DNA from: Novosphingobium aquimarinum
GTDB lineage: Bacteria; Pseudomonadota; Alphaproteobacteria; Sphingomonadales; Sphingomonadaceae
DNA length: 64,000 bases
Reading direction: 5' to 3'
Assembly: GCF_009746585.1 (NCBI RefSeq)
Contig: NZ_WRPO01000004.1
Span: forward strand, 124,001 to 188,000
Part shown: piece after piece, positions 24,386 through 32,203 of the stretch
Layout of the letters: each line of letters begins with the position of its first letter
Position numbering within the stretch: the stretch's first letter is position 1
Translations under genes and position numbers: made by a program
Notes under the pieces: generated by a model
Told to the model about the DNA's origin: nothing
Database searches by the model: none
Seen by the model: only the letters and a program-made list of their open reading frames with translations

Positions 24386-24765
24386 CAGTGCGTGCTGCCT
24401 TCCAAGCTGACGTGCGCGGACACGACTTTCCAGCCGTCGACGAATTTCACCCAGGCCTGCGTCTGCCGTCCGCGCCGGTCGGATCCCTCGCGGAAGAATT
24501 CTGCGTCGGCGGTGGCGAAGCTGTCGCCGTAGACGGTGATCGCGACTTTGCCGAGCTTGCGCTGCGGCGATCCGCCGCGCCCTTTGCGAAATTCCCGGAT
24601 TTGGTCGATGCCGTAGAGCACTTCGCCCACGCCGTAGCGGTTGGTGGTCGGCGCATCGTGGAACAGCGCGTCCATCGCCGCGACATCGTCCGCCATCAGC
24701 GCGCGCTCGTATTCGCGGAATGCGGCGGTGACTTGCGCAAGCAATTCGGGATCGTCAATCCGCAT
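24385..24765 (-). CDS. hpxZ: HpxZ, AtzH-like (DUF3225) oxalurate catabolism protein
   Basis: 126 residues with the SnoaL-like cone fold pattern. The segments TTNRYGVGEVLYGIDQIREFR and QTQAWVKFVDGWKVVSAHVS are characteristic of the DUF3225/AtzH group that accompanies AtzE and HpxW homologues. In Klebsiella its homologue sits in hpxWXYZ, linked to oxalurate use; in Pseudomonas ADP, AtzH acts beside AtzE and AtzG in the cyanuric acid pathway. Here it is separated from the AtzE and HpxW genes by five or more genes but stays in the same operon. It overlaps puuE by 11 bases. Confidence 0.87.
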   Translation of the reverse strand: MRIDDPELLAQVTAAFREYERALMADDVAAMDALFHDAPTTNRYGVGEVLYGIDQIREFRKGRGGSPQRKLGKVAITVYGDSFATADAEFFREGSDRRGRQTQAWVKFVDGWKVVSAHVSLEGSTH

Positions 24766-25645
24766 GGGGGTGCACCTTCATCCAGTGCCGGGCGATGTCG
24801 ATCCGCCGCGCGACCCAGGCCTGACCGCTCGCTTCGATATGGTCCAGAAACCGGGCCAGCCAGCGCGCGCGCCCGGGCTTGCCGGCGATGCGGGCATGGA
24901 GGCCCACGCTCATCATCCGCCCGCCTTCCTCGGCGAGCTGGTCGAAAGTGTCGCGCATGTGGCGGAAGAACTGCTCGCCCTCGGTAAAGCCGTTGAGCGC
25001 CACGATCTTCATGTCGTTCACATCGAGCGTGTAGGGCACCACGAGTTGCGGCTTGCCATAACGGGTGTCCCAGTAAGGCAGGTCGTCGGCGTAGCTATCG
25101 GCATCGTAAAGGAACCCGCCCTCTTCGGCGACCAGCCGCGCGGTGTTGGGCGAGGTGCGGCCCTGATACCACCCGAGCGGACGTGCGCCGGTGAGCCTTT
25201 CATGCAGCGCGATGGCCTCGGCGATATGCGCGCGTTCGGTGGCTTCCGGCACGGTCTGGTAGTCGATCCAGCGCAACCCATGGCTGGCGATCTCCCAGTC
25301 TGCTTCCTGCATCGCCGCGATTGCCTCCGGGTTGGCTTCCATCGCCTTGGCGACGCCGAACACGGTCACGGGCAGGCCCCGTTGCGCGAAGATGCGGAGG
25401 AGACGCCAGAACCCGGCGCGGCTGCCGTATTCGTAGAGGCTTTCCATCGCCATCGCCCGATCGGGGTGGCTGGCGGCGCCAACCATCTCGGACAGGAATG
25501 CCTCGGAGCCGGCGTCGCCATTCAGCACGGAATTCTCCGCGCCCTCTTCGTAATTGATCACGAACTGCACCGCGACGCGCGCGCCGTTTGGCCACTGCGG
25601 ATCGGGCGGGTGCTGGCCATAGCCGACGAGGTCGCGCGGGGTCAT
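24755..25645 (-). CDS. puuE: PuuE, metal-independent-type allantoinase (polysaccharide deacetylase fold)
   Basis: 296 residues from ATG at 25645. The frame is open further upstream, but that part is encoded by intergenic repeats and gives only repeat peptides (HPEPVEG-like), so it is excluded. Diagnostic N-terminus is PRDLVGYGQHPPDPQWPNGA, followed by VQFVINYEEGAENSV, GSRAGFWRL, EIASHGLRWIDY and WYQGRTSPNT. PuuE hydrolyses the allantoin ring to allantoate and belongs to the NodB/polysaccharide deacetylase family, unrelated to AllB. Next in the pathway is the allantoate amidohydrolase encoded two genes upstream. Confidence 0.93.
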   Translation of the reverse strand: MTPRDLVGYGQHPPDPQWPNGARVAVQFVINYEEGAENSVLNGDAGSEAFLSEMVGAASHPDRAMAMESLYEYGSRAGFWRLLRIFAQRGLPVTVFGVAKAMEANPEAIAAMQEADWEIASHGLRWIDYQTVPEATERAHIAEAIALHERLTGARPLGWYQGRTSPNTARLVAEEGGFLYDADSYADDLPYWDTRYGKPQLVVPYTLDVNDMKIVALNGFTEGEQFFRHMRDTFDQLAEEGGRMMSVGLHARIAGKPGRARWLARFLDHIEASGQAWVARRIDIARHWMKVHPHAD

Positions 25646-25665
25646 GCCGCTTGCCTTCGCGCGTG

Positions 25666-25787
25666 ATCCTTCGACAAGCTCAGGATGAGCGGGTGTTGTG
25701 GCTGCGCATCCTTCGACAGGCTCAGGATGAGCGGGTGTGGTAGTTTCACAATACACGAGACCCGCTCAGCCTGAGCTTGTCGAAGGC
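25666..25787. repeat. Three copies of a sphingomonad-type intergenic repeat, two direct and one inverted
   Basis: Copies lie at 25666-25696 and 25708-25738 (direct) and 25759-25787 (inverted). The core is CCTTCGACAAGCTCAGGATG with a following AGCGGGT. Copies two and three can form a long hairpin of about 25 bp with a 20-base loop. Translated, these repeats give the familiar artefact peptides HPELVEG and FDKLRMSG. They sit in the only sizeable gap inside the right-arm operon, between pucG and puuE, and could act as an mRNA processing or attenuation point. Confidence 0.85.
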
Positions 25788-25804
25788 CCTGGCACACCCG
25801 CGCC

Positions 25805-27046
25805 TCAGTCACCCCAGGCCTCCATTGCCGCCGGCACCGCATCACCCAGAGGCACCGGATGCCCCTCCATCCGCAAGCACACCTCGAGTGCGCCGAGCGT
25901 CAGCAGCACCTTGTGCTTCATCGCGTTGTAGCCCATCGCGCCCAGGCGCCAGATCTTGCCCGCGAGCGGGCCGAAGGCGGTGCCGATCTCGATTTCGAAC
26001 TGCTCGCGCATCATGGTGCGGACCGCCTCACCGTCGACGCCGTCAGGAATGTAGACGCCGGTGACATTGGTCATGCGGTGCGCATCGTCGCCGAACACGG
26101 TGAGGCCCATCGCGCGCAAGCCTGCGGTCATTGCCCGACCGGCACGCGCATGGCGATCGAAGCGCGCCTCCAGCCCCTCTCCCAGCGCGATGCGGGCGCA
26201 TTCGCGCGCGGCATAGAGCATCGAAGTCGCTTCGGTGTGGTGGTTGAGGCGCTTTTCGCTCCAGTAGTCCATGATCATGGCGAGATCGAAGTAATTGGAG
26301 CCGATGCGCGGCCCCTGCCCGTCGGCAATGTCGTCGCGGCGGATGCCCTCTTCGACATGGCGGCGGCGGGCGATGTGTTCGGCCGCGCGGTCCGAAATCG
26401 TGATCGGTGCCGAACCCGACGGTCCGCCCAGGCACTTCTGCAACCCGCCGGTGACGATATCGACGCCCCAGCGATCCGCCGCGATCTCCATGCCGCTGAG
26501 CGTTGCCGTGGCATCCACATAGCTCAGCGCGCCCGCCTCGCGGCACAGCGCGCCGAAGCCTTCGAGTGGCTGCGCCATCGTCGTCGACGTATCGCCGTGG
26601 ATCGTCGCCACGACTTTGGGCTTCACCCGCTCTATGGCGGCTGCGATCGCGTCCATCGGCACCACTTCGCCCCAGGGGGCTTCGACGGTTTCGACCTTGG
26701 CCCCGACGCGGCCGAGAATCTCGGTCAGCAGCAGCCCGAAGCGCCCGAAATTGACGACAAGCACTGTCTCGCCGGGTGCCGCAAGGCTGACCAGCGCCGC
26801 TTCGATCGCGGCGCGCGCGGTGCCGTCGATCAGCATCGTCCACCGATTCTGCGTGCCGAAGATCGGGCGGTAGAGCGCCATGACCTGGTTCATGAATCCC
26901 GTCATCTCGGGATCGAATTGGCCAAGAAGATCCGCGCTCATCGCGCGCAGCACGCGCGGGTGCGCGTTGATCGGGCCGGGGCCCATCAGCAGACGCTGCG
27001 GCGGATCGATCTCGCCGAACAGCAGGGGATCGAGGTCAGCAGGCAT
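25805..27046 (-). CDS. pucG: (S)-ureidoglycine-glyoxylate aminotransferase (PucG type)
   Basis: 413 residues from ATG at 27046; the longer frame runs into the upstream gene. It is a fold-type I PLP aminotransferase of the alanine-glyoxylate group. The start QRLLMGPGPINAHPRVLRAM and the PLP-lysine segment VTGGLQKCLGGPSGSAP (Lys near residue 203) match PucG from Bacillus. PucG transfers the amino group of ureidoglycine to glyoxylate, giving oxalurate and glycine. The presence of HpxW, HpxZ and AtzE-like genes in the same operon fits an oxalurate product. It overlaps the upstream gene by 11 bases. Confidence 0.9.
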   Translation of the reverse strand: MPADLDPLLFGEIDPPQRLLMGPGPINAHPRVLRAMSADLLGQFDPEMTGFMNQVMALYRPIFGTQNRWTMLIDGTARAAIEAALVSLAAPGETVLVVNFGRFGLLLTEILGRVGAKVETVEAPWGEVVPMDAIAAAIERVKPKVVATIHGDTSTTMAQPLEGFGALCREAGALSYVDATATLSGMEIAADRWGVDIVTGGLQKCLGGPSGSAPITISDRAAEHIARRRHVEEGIRRDDIADGQGPRIGSNYFDLAMIMDYWSEKRLNHHTEATSMLYAARECARIALGEGLEARFDRHARAGRAMTAGLRAMGLTVFGDDAHRMTNVTGVYIPDGVDGEAVRTMMREQFEIEIGTAFGPLAGKIWRLGAMGYNAMKHKVLLTLGALEVCLRMEGHPVPLGDAVPAAMEAWGD

Positions 27047-28292
27047 TGCTTGATTTCCAGTCCTTGGCGAGGCGGTCGATGAAGGCGAGCATGACGCGCA
27101 GTGCAGCATCGGCATCGGCGGGCTCGACATGTTCGGCGGGGTTGTGGCTGACGCCGCCCTTGCAGCGGATGAACAGCATGGCGGTAGGTCCGAGCGCGGC
27201 CATGTTCATGGCATCGTGCCCCGCGCCCGATACCAGCCGGAAGGGAGGATGGCCCGCGTCTTCTGTCGCGGCATCCATCAGTTCCATCAGTTTCGGATCG
27301 CAGGGGCTCGGCGGCAAATCATGAATGCGGTCGACCGCGCATTCGACATCGCGCGCCTTGGCGATCTCGGCGATGCGTTGCAGGATCTGTTCGGCCACGC
27401 GGTCGCGCCGCGCGGCGTCGCCCGAGCGTACGTCGATGGTGAAGCGCACGTCGCCGGGAATGACATTGGCGGCGCCGGGGCGAGCCTCGATCGAACCGAC
27501 GGTGGCGACGACGTCGGACTTGTCCTCGCGCGCTTCCTGCTCGACCGCGAGGATCATCGCCGCAGCGCCCGCGAGCGCATCGCTGCGCAGCCGCATCGCG
27601 GTCGTCCCGGCATGGCCGGCGGTGCCTTTCACCGTGACCGCATAGCGCAACTGCGCAGCGATCCCGGTGACCGTGCCGACCGCGAGCCCCTCGTCCTCGA
27701 GCACCGGCCCTTGTTCGATATGCGCTTCGAGATAGGCGAGCATCTCGGCCTTGCCGCGACCCGCCTCCAGATAGCGCGCGACGTCGACGCCGGCGTCGGC
27801 CAGCGCCGTGTCGGCACTATCCGCGATGTCGAGCGCTTCCGGTTCGAGCAGCCCGGCGACGGCGCGACTGGTGAGCATCGCGGCGGGAAAGCGAGATCCT
27901 TCCTCGTCCCCGAAGCCGTAAACTTCGATCGCGAAAGGCAATGTCTTGCCCTCACGCCGCAGCGCATCGACGCACTCGATGCCGAGCATGATGCCGAGCG
28001 GTCCGTCGTAGCGACCACCGTCGCGCACCGAATCGATGTGGCTGCCGATCATGAGCGCCGGCGCATCGGGCTTGGCCCCCTCGAACCGGCCGATCAGGTT
28101 CGCGGCCGCATCGCGCCGCACCGTCATGCCGGCTTGCGCCATCCACTCACCAAGACGATCGAGCGTGGCGGCGTAAGCAGGCGAAAGGTAGCCGCGATAG
28201 AGGCCCCCCGACATGTCGCTGTAGGGGGCGACGCCGAGCTCGTCGCAGCGCGCCACGGCGCGTGCGCCACCGGGGGGAAGCGCATTCACCAT
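27036..28292 (-). CDS. allC: Allantoate amidohydrolase (M20 family)
   Basis: 418 residues from ATG at 28292 (GTG at 28289 is an alternative). It has M20 metallopeptidase-fold motifs: MIGSHIDSVRDGGRYDGPLG (metal His and bridging Asp), GDEEGSRFP (catalytic and metal Glu), LEAHIEQGPVLE and, late, SGAGHDAMNMA and KGGVSHNPAEH. This pattern is shared by allantoate amidohydrolases, ureidoglycolate hydrolases and N-carbamoylases. In this operon, between PuuE and PucG, allantoate to ureidoglycine plus CO2 and ammonia is the missing step. The start overlaps the HpxW stop by 7 bases. Confidence 0.88.
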   Translation of the reverse strand: MVNALPPGGARAVARCDELGVAPYSDMSGGLYRGYLSPAYAATLDRLGEWMAQAGMTVRRDAAANLIGRFEGAKPDAPALMIGSHIDSVRDGGRYDGPLGIMLGIECVDALRREGKTLPFAIEVYGFGDEEGSRFPAAMLTSRAVAGLLEPEALDIADSADTALADAGVDVARYLEAGRGKAEMLAYLEAHIEQGPVLEDEGLAVGTVTGIAAQLRYAVTVKGTAGHAGTTAMRLRSDALAGAAAMILAVEQEAREDKSDVVATVGSIEARPGAANVIPGDVRFTIDVRSGDAARRDRVAEQILQRIAEIAKARDVECAVDRIHDLPPSPCDPKLMELMDAATEDAGHPPFRLVSGAGHDAMNMAALGPTAMLFIRCKGGVSHNPAEHVEPADADAALRVMLAFIDRLAKDWKSSNAC

Positions 28293-29863
28293 CCCACTGC
28301 CGCTCCGTCGCTGCGGGGGTCGCTTGCGCCTTCGAAGCTGCCGCCCGGCAGGCGCACGATTGCCCCGGCATGGCCCATCGTCGCAGTCAGCGGGCCGACG
28401 CGTTCGACTTCGTGACCCGCCTCGGCCAGCTGCGCGTAGAGTGCTTCGTCGAAGCCATCCTCGAGCTTGAGCGACGTCGATTGCTCGCCCCAGGTGCGGC
28501 CGAGCAGCCAGCGGGGCGCACTGATCGCAGCCTGCAAGTCTTGGCCGAACATGGCGTAGCGGCTGAACAGCGCGGCCTGCGTCTGCGGCTGCCCTTCGCC
28601 GCCCATGGTGCCGTAAGCCATCACTCGTCCATCCTCGAACGCCGCCAGCGCGGGGTTGAGCGTGTGGAACGGCTTGCGTCCGGGCTGGAGCGCGTTCCAG
28701 CCGCTTTCCGCGAGGCGGAACGAACTGCCGCGGTTCTGCCAGGTGATCCCGGTCTTCGGCAGCACCAGCCCGGAGCCGAACTCGAAGTAAGTCGACTGGA
28801 TCGCCGAGACCACGCGTCCTTCGCTGTCCGCTGCCCCGAACCAGCAGGTATCGCCCCATTGCGGCGGCTGCGGCCAAGGCAGCGCGCTTGCTGGATCAAT
28901 CCGCGCGGCCAGCGCATCGAGCGCGGCGGGGTCATCGAGCAGTCCCTGAAAATCGAAATCCGTATGCGCCAAGTCGCCGACATGCCGGTCGCGCAGCAGG
29001 AACGCCTGCTTGGTCGCCTCGACGAGGCCGTGGACATGCGCGAAGCCATCGGCCTCACCCACGCCCAGCCGGTCGAACAGCGCGAGGATCAGCAGCGAGG
29101 CGAACCCTTGCGTCGGCGGCACCGTGTTGTAGAGCCGCGCGCTGCGGATCGGCACCGAAAGCGGCGAGCTGACCGAGGCGGCATGACCTTCGAGATCCGC
29201 CAGCGCAACAGGGCTGCCGAGCGCCGCGAGATCGGCCGCGATGTCCTTCGCGAGTGCGCCGCGGTAGTAGGAAGCGAGCCCGTCGCCGGCGAGCTGGCGC
29301 AGCGTCTGGGCCAGGACCGGCTGACGCAAGGTGTCGCCTTCGCGAAGGGGACCGCCTTCAGGCTCGAAGAACGCGGCATAAGCGCCAGGCAGGTCGCGAA
29401 GTTCGCTGCTTTTCGCTGCCGCGATTGCCGCGCCGCCGGCCGTGACCGGCACGCCTTCCTCGGCATGCGCGATCGCGTCCCGCAATAGGCGCTCCAGCGG
29501 CAACGAGCAGGACGTCGCGCGAAGCACTTGCTCCCAGACGGAAATCGTGCCGGCTACCGTATTCGCGGCCAGCGGTCCCCGGCTCGGGACCGCTTCATAT
29601 CCGGAATAGAGCGACAGATCCGCCGCTGCCGCCGCGCCGCCCACGCCCAGCACTGTCGAAACAGTGCCATCGGGTTCGCGCACCAGCCAGAAGCCGTCGC
29701 CGCCGATCCCGGTCATATGCGGATAGACCGCGGCGAGCGTCGCCGCGACCGCCACGCTGGCCTCGATCGCGTTGCCGCCATCGCGCAGCACCGCACAGCC
29801 CGCTTCGGCCGCGAGATGATGCGGTGCGGTGACGATCCCGTTGGAGGCGGATACGGTCTTCAT
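28286..29863 (-). CDS. hpxW: HpxW-like oxamate amidohydrolase (gamma-glutamyltransferase-fold Ntn hydrolase)
   Basis: 525 residues from ATG at 29863, almost exactly the length of Klebsiella HpxW. It starts with the GGT-family segment HHLAAEAGCAVLRDGGNAIEA. The self-cleavage site is predicted at Thr339 in QWGDTCWF, which would become the N-terminal nucleophile of the small subunit. The GGT glycine-rich and small-subunit segments follow (WQNRGSSF, NPALAAF, YGTMGGEGQPQTQ). There is no signal peptide, unlike true GGT, which supports a cytoplasmic role. HpxW hydrolyses oxamate to oxalate and ammonia, the last step after oxalurate. Neighbours fit this assignment better than glutathione hydrolysis. 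Confidence 0.85.
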   Translation of the reverse strand: MKTVSASNGIVTAPHHLAAEAGCAVLRDGGNAIEASVAVAATLAAVYPHMTGIGGDGFWLVREPDGTVSTVLGVGGAAAAADLSLYSGYEAVPSRGPLAANTVAGTISVWEQVLRATSCSLPLERLLRDAIAHAEEGVPVTAGGAAIAAAKSSELRDLPGAYAAFFEPEGGPLREGDTLRQPVLAQTLRQLAGDGLASYYRGALAKDIAADLAALGSPVALADLEGHAASVSSPLSVPIRSARLYNTVPPTQGFASLLILALFDRLGVGEADGFAHVHGLVEATKQAFLLRDRHVGDLAHTDFDFQGLLDDPAALDALAARIDPASALPWPQPPQWGDTCWFGAADSEGRVVSAIQSTYFEFGSGLVLPKTGITWQNRGSSFRLAESGWNALQPGRKPFHTLNPALAAFEDGRVMAYGTMGGEGQPQTQAALFSRYAMFGQDLQAAISAPRWLLGRTWGEQSTSLKLEDGFDEALYAQLAEAGHEVERVGPLTATMGHAGAIVRLPGGSFEGASDPRSDGAAVGW

Positions 29864-29873
29864 CGTGCGAACG

Positions 29874-30818
29874 TCAGTCCGGAAGGACGCGCAAGTAGGC
29901 GTGCAGTACGCGCGCGGCATTGACGGCGGCCAGATCCTCGAACACTTCCGAAGCGTTCTTCCCGTGATCGCCGCCCGCCAGATCGGACAAGCTGCGAATG
30001 TGAATGACGGGGACCTGATTGGCGTACGCGACTTGCGAGACCGCGCCGCTTTCCATTTCGAGCGCACGCGCGCCCCAGCCCCGGAACAGGTATTCGCGGA
30101 ATTGGGCGTTATCCATGTAGACTGGCGCGGTCACGCCGGTGCCGCCCACGACCACCTTGGGCGCCTTGGGCAGACAGATTTCCGCATCGCTGGGCATCTC
30201 CGGGCTCCGCTCCACGCAACGGTCGAGCTTGAGCGAGGTCATCGCCTCGGCAAGCTTCAGCATAGTCGGGTCGACCGGGAAGAAGTAGTGGCGCTTGCGC
30301 GGTTCGCTCGCGTTGCCGACATAGACGCCGTTCGGGTAGATGAACTCCCAGTTGGCGGGGGCGTCCGGATTGACCGGGATCGGCGGCTTATAGCCTTCGG
30401 GCGTCCAGCGGGCGAAGGCGGATTCGAGGTATTGTCCCCACTTGTCCGCGATCAGGACATCGCCGATGCTCAGCGCCGGATCGACCCCGCCGGCCACACC
30501 CGAGAAGACGATCCGCTTCACGTTGAAGCGATCGATCGCGATCTGGGTGTTCATCGCCGCGTTCACCGTGCTGACCCCGCTTTCCATCAGCACGATCGGC
30601 TTGCCGTCCATCTGCCCGACGATGAAGCGCCAGCCGTTGATCTCGTGCGGGACCGGCTCTTCCACCGAAGAGGCAAGCGCGTTCCATTCGGGGGCATAAG
30701 CCGTCATCACCAAGGTGCGCGGGGTATCGTCGATGCGCTCCGCGGCTTGCGCACCGGCGGCGATGAGGCCCGAAAGGGAAAGGAGAAAAACCAGTAGCCG
30801 GGGTAACAAGCGAGCCAT
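29874..30818 (-). CDS. Exported nucleoside phosphorylase/nucleosidase-fold protein
   Basis: 314 residues from ATG at 30818, with a signal peptide (MARLLPRLLVFLLSLSGLIA, cleavage near AQA at residue 25). The mature part follows the PNP_UDP_1 fold: RTLVMTAYAPEWNAL, GVSTVNAAMNTQIAIDRF, IVFSGVAGGVDPALSIGD and, late, GARALEMESGAVSQVAY and IRSLSDLAGG. The MESGA segment and the following Ser-Asp are the nucleosidase active-site landmarks of MTA/SAH nucleosidases. It probably removes the base from purine nucleosides in the periplasm, feeding the AzgA-type permease encoded next to it. The start shares one base with the permease stop (TGATG). Confidence 0.83.
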   Translation of the reverse strand: MARLLPRLLVFLLSLSGLIAAGAQAAERIDDTPRTLVMTAYAPEWNALASSVEEPVPHEINGWRFIVGQMDGKPIVLMESGVSTVNAAMNTQIAIDRFNVKRIVFSGVAGGVDPALSIGDVLIADKWGQYLESAFARWTPEGYKPPIPVNPDAPANWEFIYPNGVYVGNASEPRKRHYFFPVDPTMLKLAEAMTSLKLDRCVERSPEMPSDAEICLPKAPKVVVGGTGVTAPVYMDNAQFREYLFRGWGARALEMESGAVSQVAYANQVPVIHIRSLSDLAGGDHGKNASEVFEDLAAVNAARVLHAYLRVLPD

Positions 30819-32203
30819 CAAGCTCCTCCCATCCAAATGAAGCGAATGACGAACAGCAGTGCCAGCACGAGCAGGAACCAGTCGGTCCGGCTCAGCGTGC
30901 CGCGCACCATCTTGAGCAGAGCATGCGCGGTGATGCCGAACGCGAGGCCATTGGCGATCGAGAACGTCAGCGGGATCATCGCCACCGTGAGGAAGGCGGG
31001 GATCGCCGACATCGGATCTTCCCATTCCACCTCTACCAGCGGCAACAACATCAGTCCGCCGACGATGATCAGCGCCGGCGCGGTCGCGGCAAGCGGGATC
31101 ACTTGCGCGTAAGGGGCGACGAACATCATCGCCAGGAACAGCAGGCCAGTGACGATCGCCGTCAGTCCAGTGCGCCCGCCCGCCTGCACGCCTGCGGCGC
31201 TTTCGACATAGCTGGTGACGGTGCTGGTGCCTGCCATCGAACCCACGACCGTCGCGGTCGCATCGGTGACGAGAATGCGGTTCAGCTTGGGGATCTTGCC
31301 GTTCTCGTCGATCAGCCCGGCGCGTTTGGTTACGGCGACGAGGGTGCCGATGTTGTCGAACAAATCGACGAACAGGAACACGAAGATGATCTCGAGCAGG
31401 CCGATCCCCTGGCGGCCGGACAAGCCGAGCACGCCCGCGATATCGAGCTGGAAGGCCGTGCCGGTCAGCGCTTCGAGCGAATAGGGCTCCGGGCTGATCG
31501 AGACGAGGCCCATCACCCAGCCCGCCAGCGTCGTCGCGACGATGCCGATGAGCATGGCCCCGCGCACGTTCCACACACTGAGCGCGGCGATCAGCAGCAG
31601 CCCGAAGATCGCAAGCGCGGAGCTCGGCGCCTTGAGATCGCCCAGCGCCACGAAGGTCGCGGGATTGGCCACGACGATGCCCGCGTCCTTCAAGCCGATG
31701 AAGCCGATGAACAGTCCGATCCCGCCCGCCACTGCGGCGAACAGGTAATTGGGGATCGAAGCGACGATGAGCTGGCGGATGCCGGTCAGCGTCAGCAGCA
31801 GGAAGGCGATGCCCGAGATGAACACGCAGCCCAGTGCGACCTGCCAGGGCACGCCCATCTGCTGGACGACGGTGTAGCTGAAATAGGCATTGAGCCCCAT
31901 GCCCGGCGCCATTGCCAGCGGCGTGTTCGACATGAAGCCCATCAGGATCGAGGCGAACGCCGCGGCAAAGCAGGTGGCTGCCGCGACGGCCGCGACCGGC
32001 ATGCCGGCGCTGCCCAGAATCGCGGGATTGACCAGCACGATATAGGCCATCGTCAGGAACGTGGTGACGCCGGCGAGCACTTCGGTACGCGCCGTCGTGC
32101 CGCGTTCGGTCAGCGTGAAGCGGCGTTCGAGCCACCCGGAAAACCCGTCGGAAGCAGCCACCGGGCCGGGGGGAGAGTCCATCGTCGCTTCGGTCTGGTT
32201 CAC
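30818..32203 (-). CDS. AzgA-type guanine/hypoxanthine (NCS2/Pbu) permease
   Basis: 461 residues with about 12-14 hydrophobic segments. The GTG at 32203 is taken as start because it has AGGGGG about 7 bases upstream and overlaps the amidase stop by 4 bases (GTGA); ATG at 32182 is the alternative. Landmarks are TLTERGTTARTEVLAGVTTFLTMAYI (read in parts TLTERGTTART, EVLAGVTTFLTMAYI), TPLAMAPGMGLNAYF, FVDLFDNIGTLVAV and TSTVTSYVESAAGVQAGGRT. These are typical of AzgA/PbuG adenine-guanine-hypoxanthine:proton symporters, distinct from the XanQ-like permease in the left arm. It should import bases freed in the periplasm. Confidence 0.9.
   Translation of the reverse strand: MNQTEATMDSPPGPVAASDGFSGWLERRFTLTERGTTARTEVLAGVTTFLTMAYIVLVNPAILGSAGMPVAAVAAATCFAAAFASILMGFMSNTPLAMAPGMGLNAYFSYTVVQQMGVPWQVALGCVFISGIAFLLLTLTGIRQLIVASIPNYLFAAVAGGIGLFIGFIGLKDAGIVVANPATFVALGDLKAPSSALAIFGLLLIAALSVWNVRGAMLIGIVATTLAGWVMGLVSISPEPYSLEALTGTAFQLDIAGVLGLSGRQGIGLLEIIFVFLFVDLFDNIGTLVAVTKRAGLIDENGKIPKLNRILVTDATATVVGSMAGTSTVTSYVESAAGVQAGGRTGLTAIVTGLLFLAMMFVAPYAQVIPLAATAPALIIVGGLMLLPLVEVEWEDPMSAIPAFLTVAMIPLTFSIANGLAFGITAHALLKMVRGTLSRTDWFLLVLALLFVIRFIWMGGA

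Noticed and set aside
25646..25756. N-terminal extension of PuuE by 37 residues
   Set aside because: It is encoded by intergenic repeats (HPEPVEG and HPELVEG peptides) and the family starts at the PRDLVGYG segment right after the internal ATG.
25666..25787. CRISPR array
   Set aside because: Only three copies, one inverted, with unequal short spacing and palindromic structure; no cas genes.
28286..29863. Gamma-glutamyltranspeptidase acting on glutathione
   Set aside because: No signal peptide, length equals HpxW, and it is embedded in the purine operon with HpxZ and an AtzE-type amidase.
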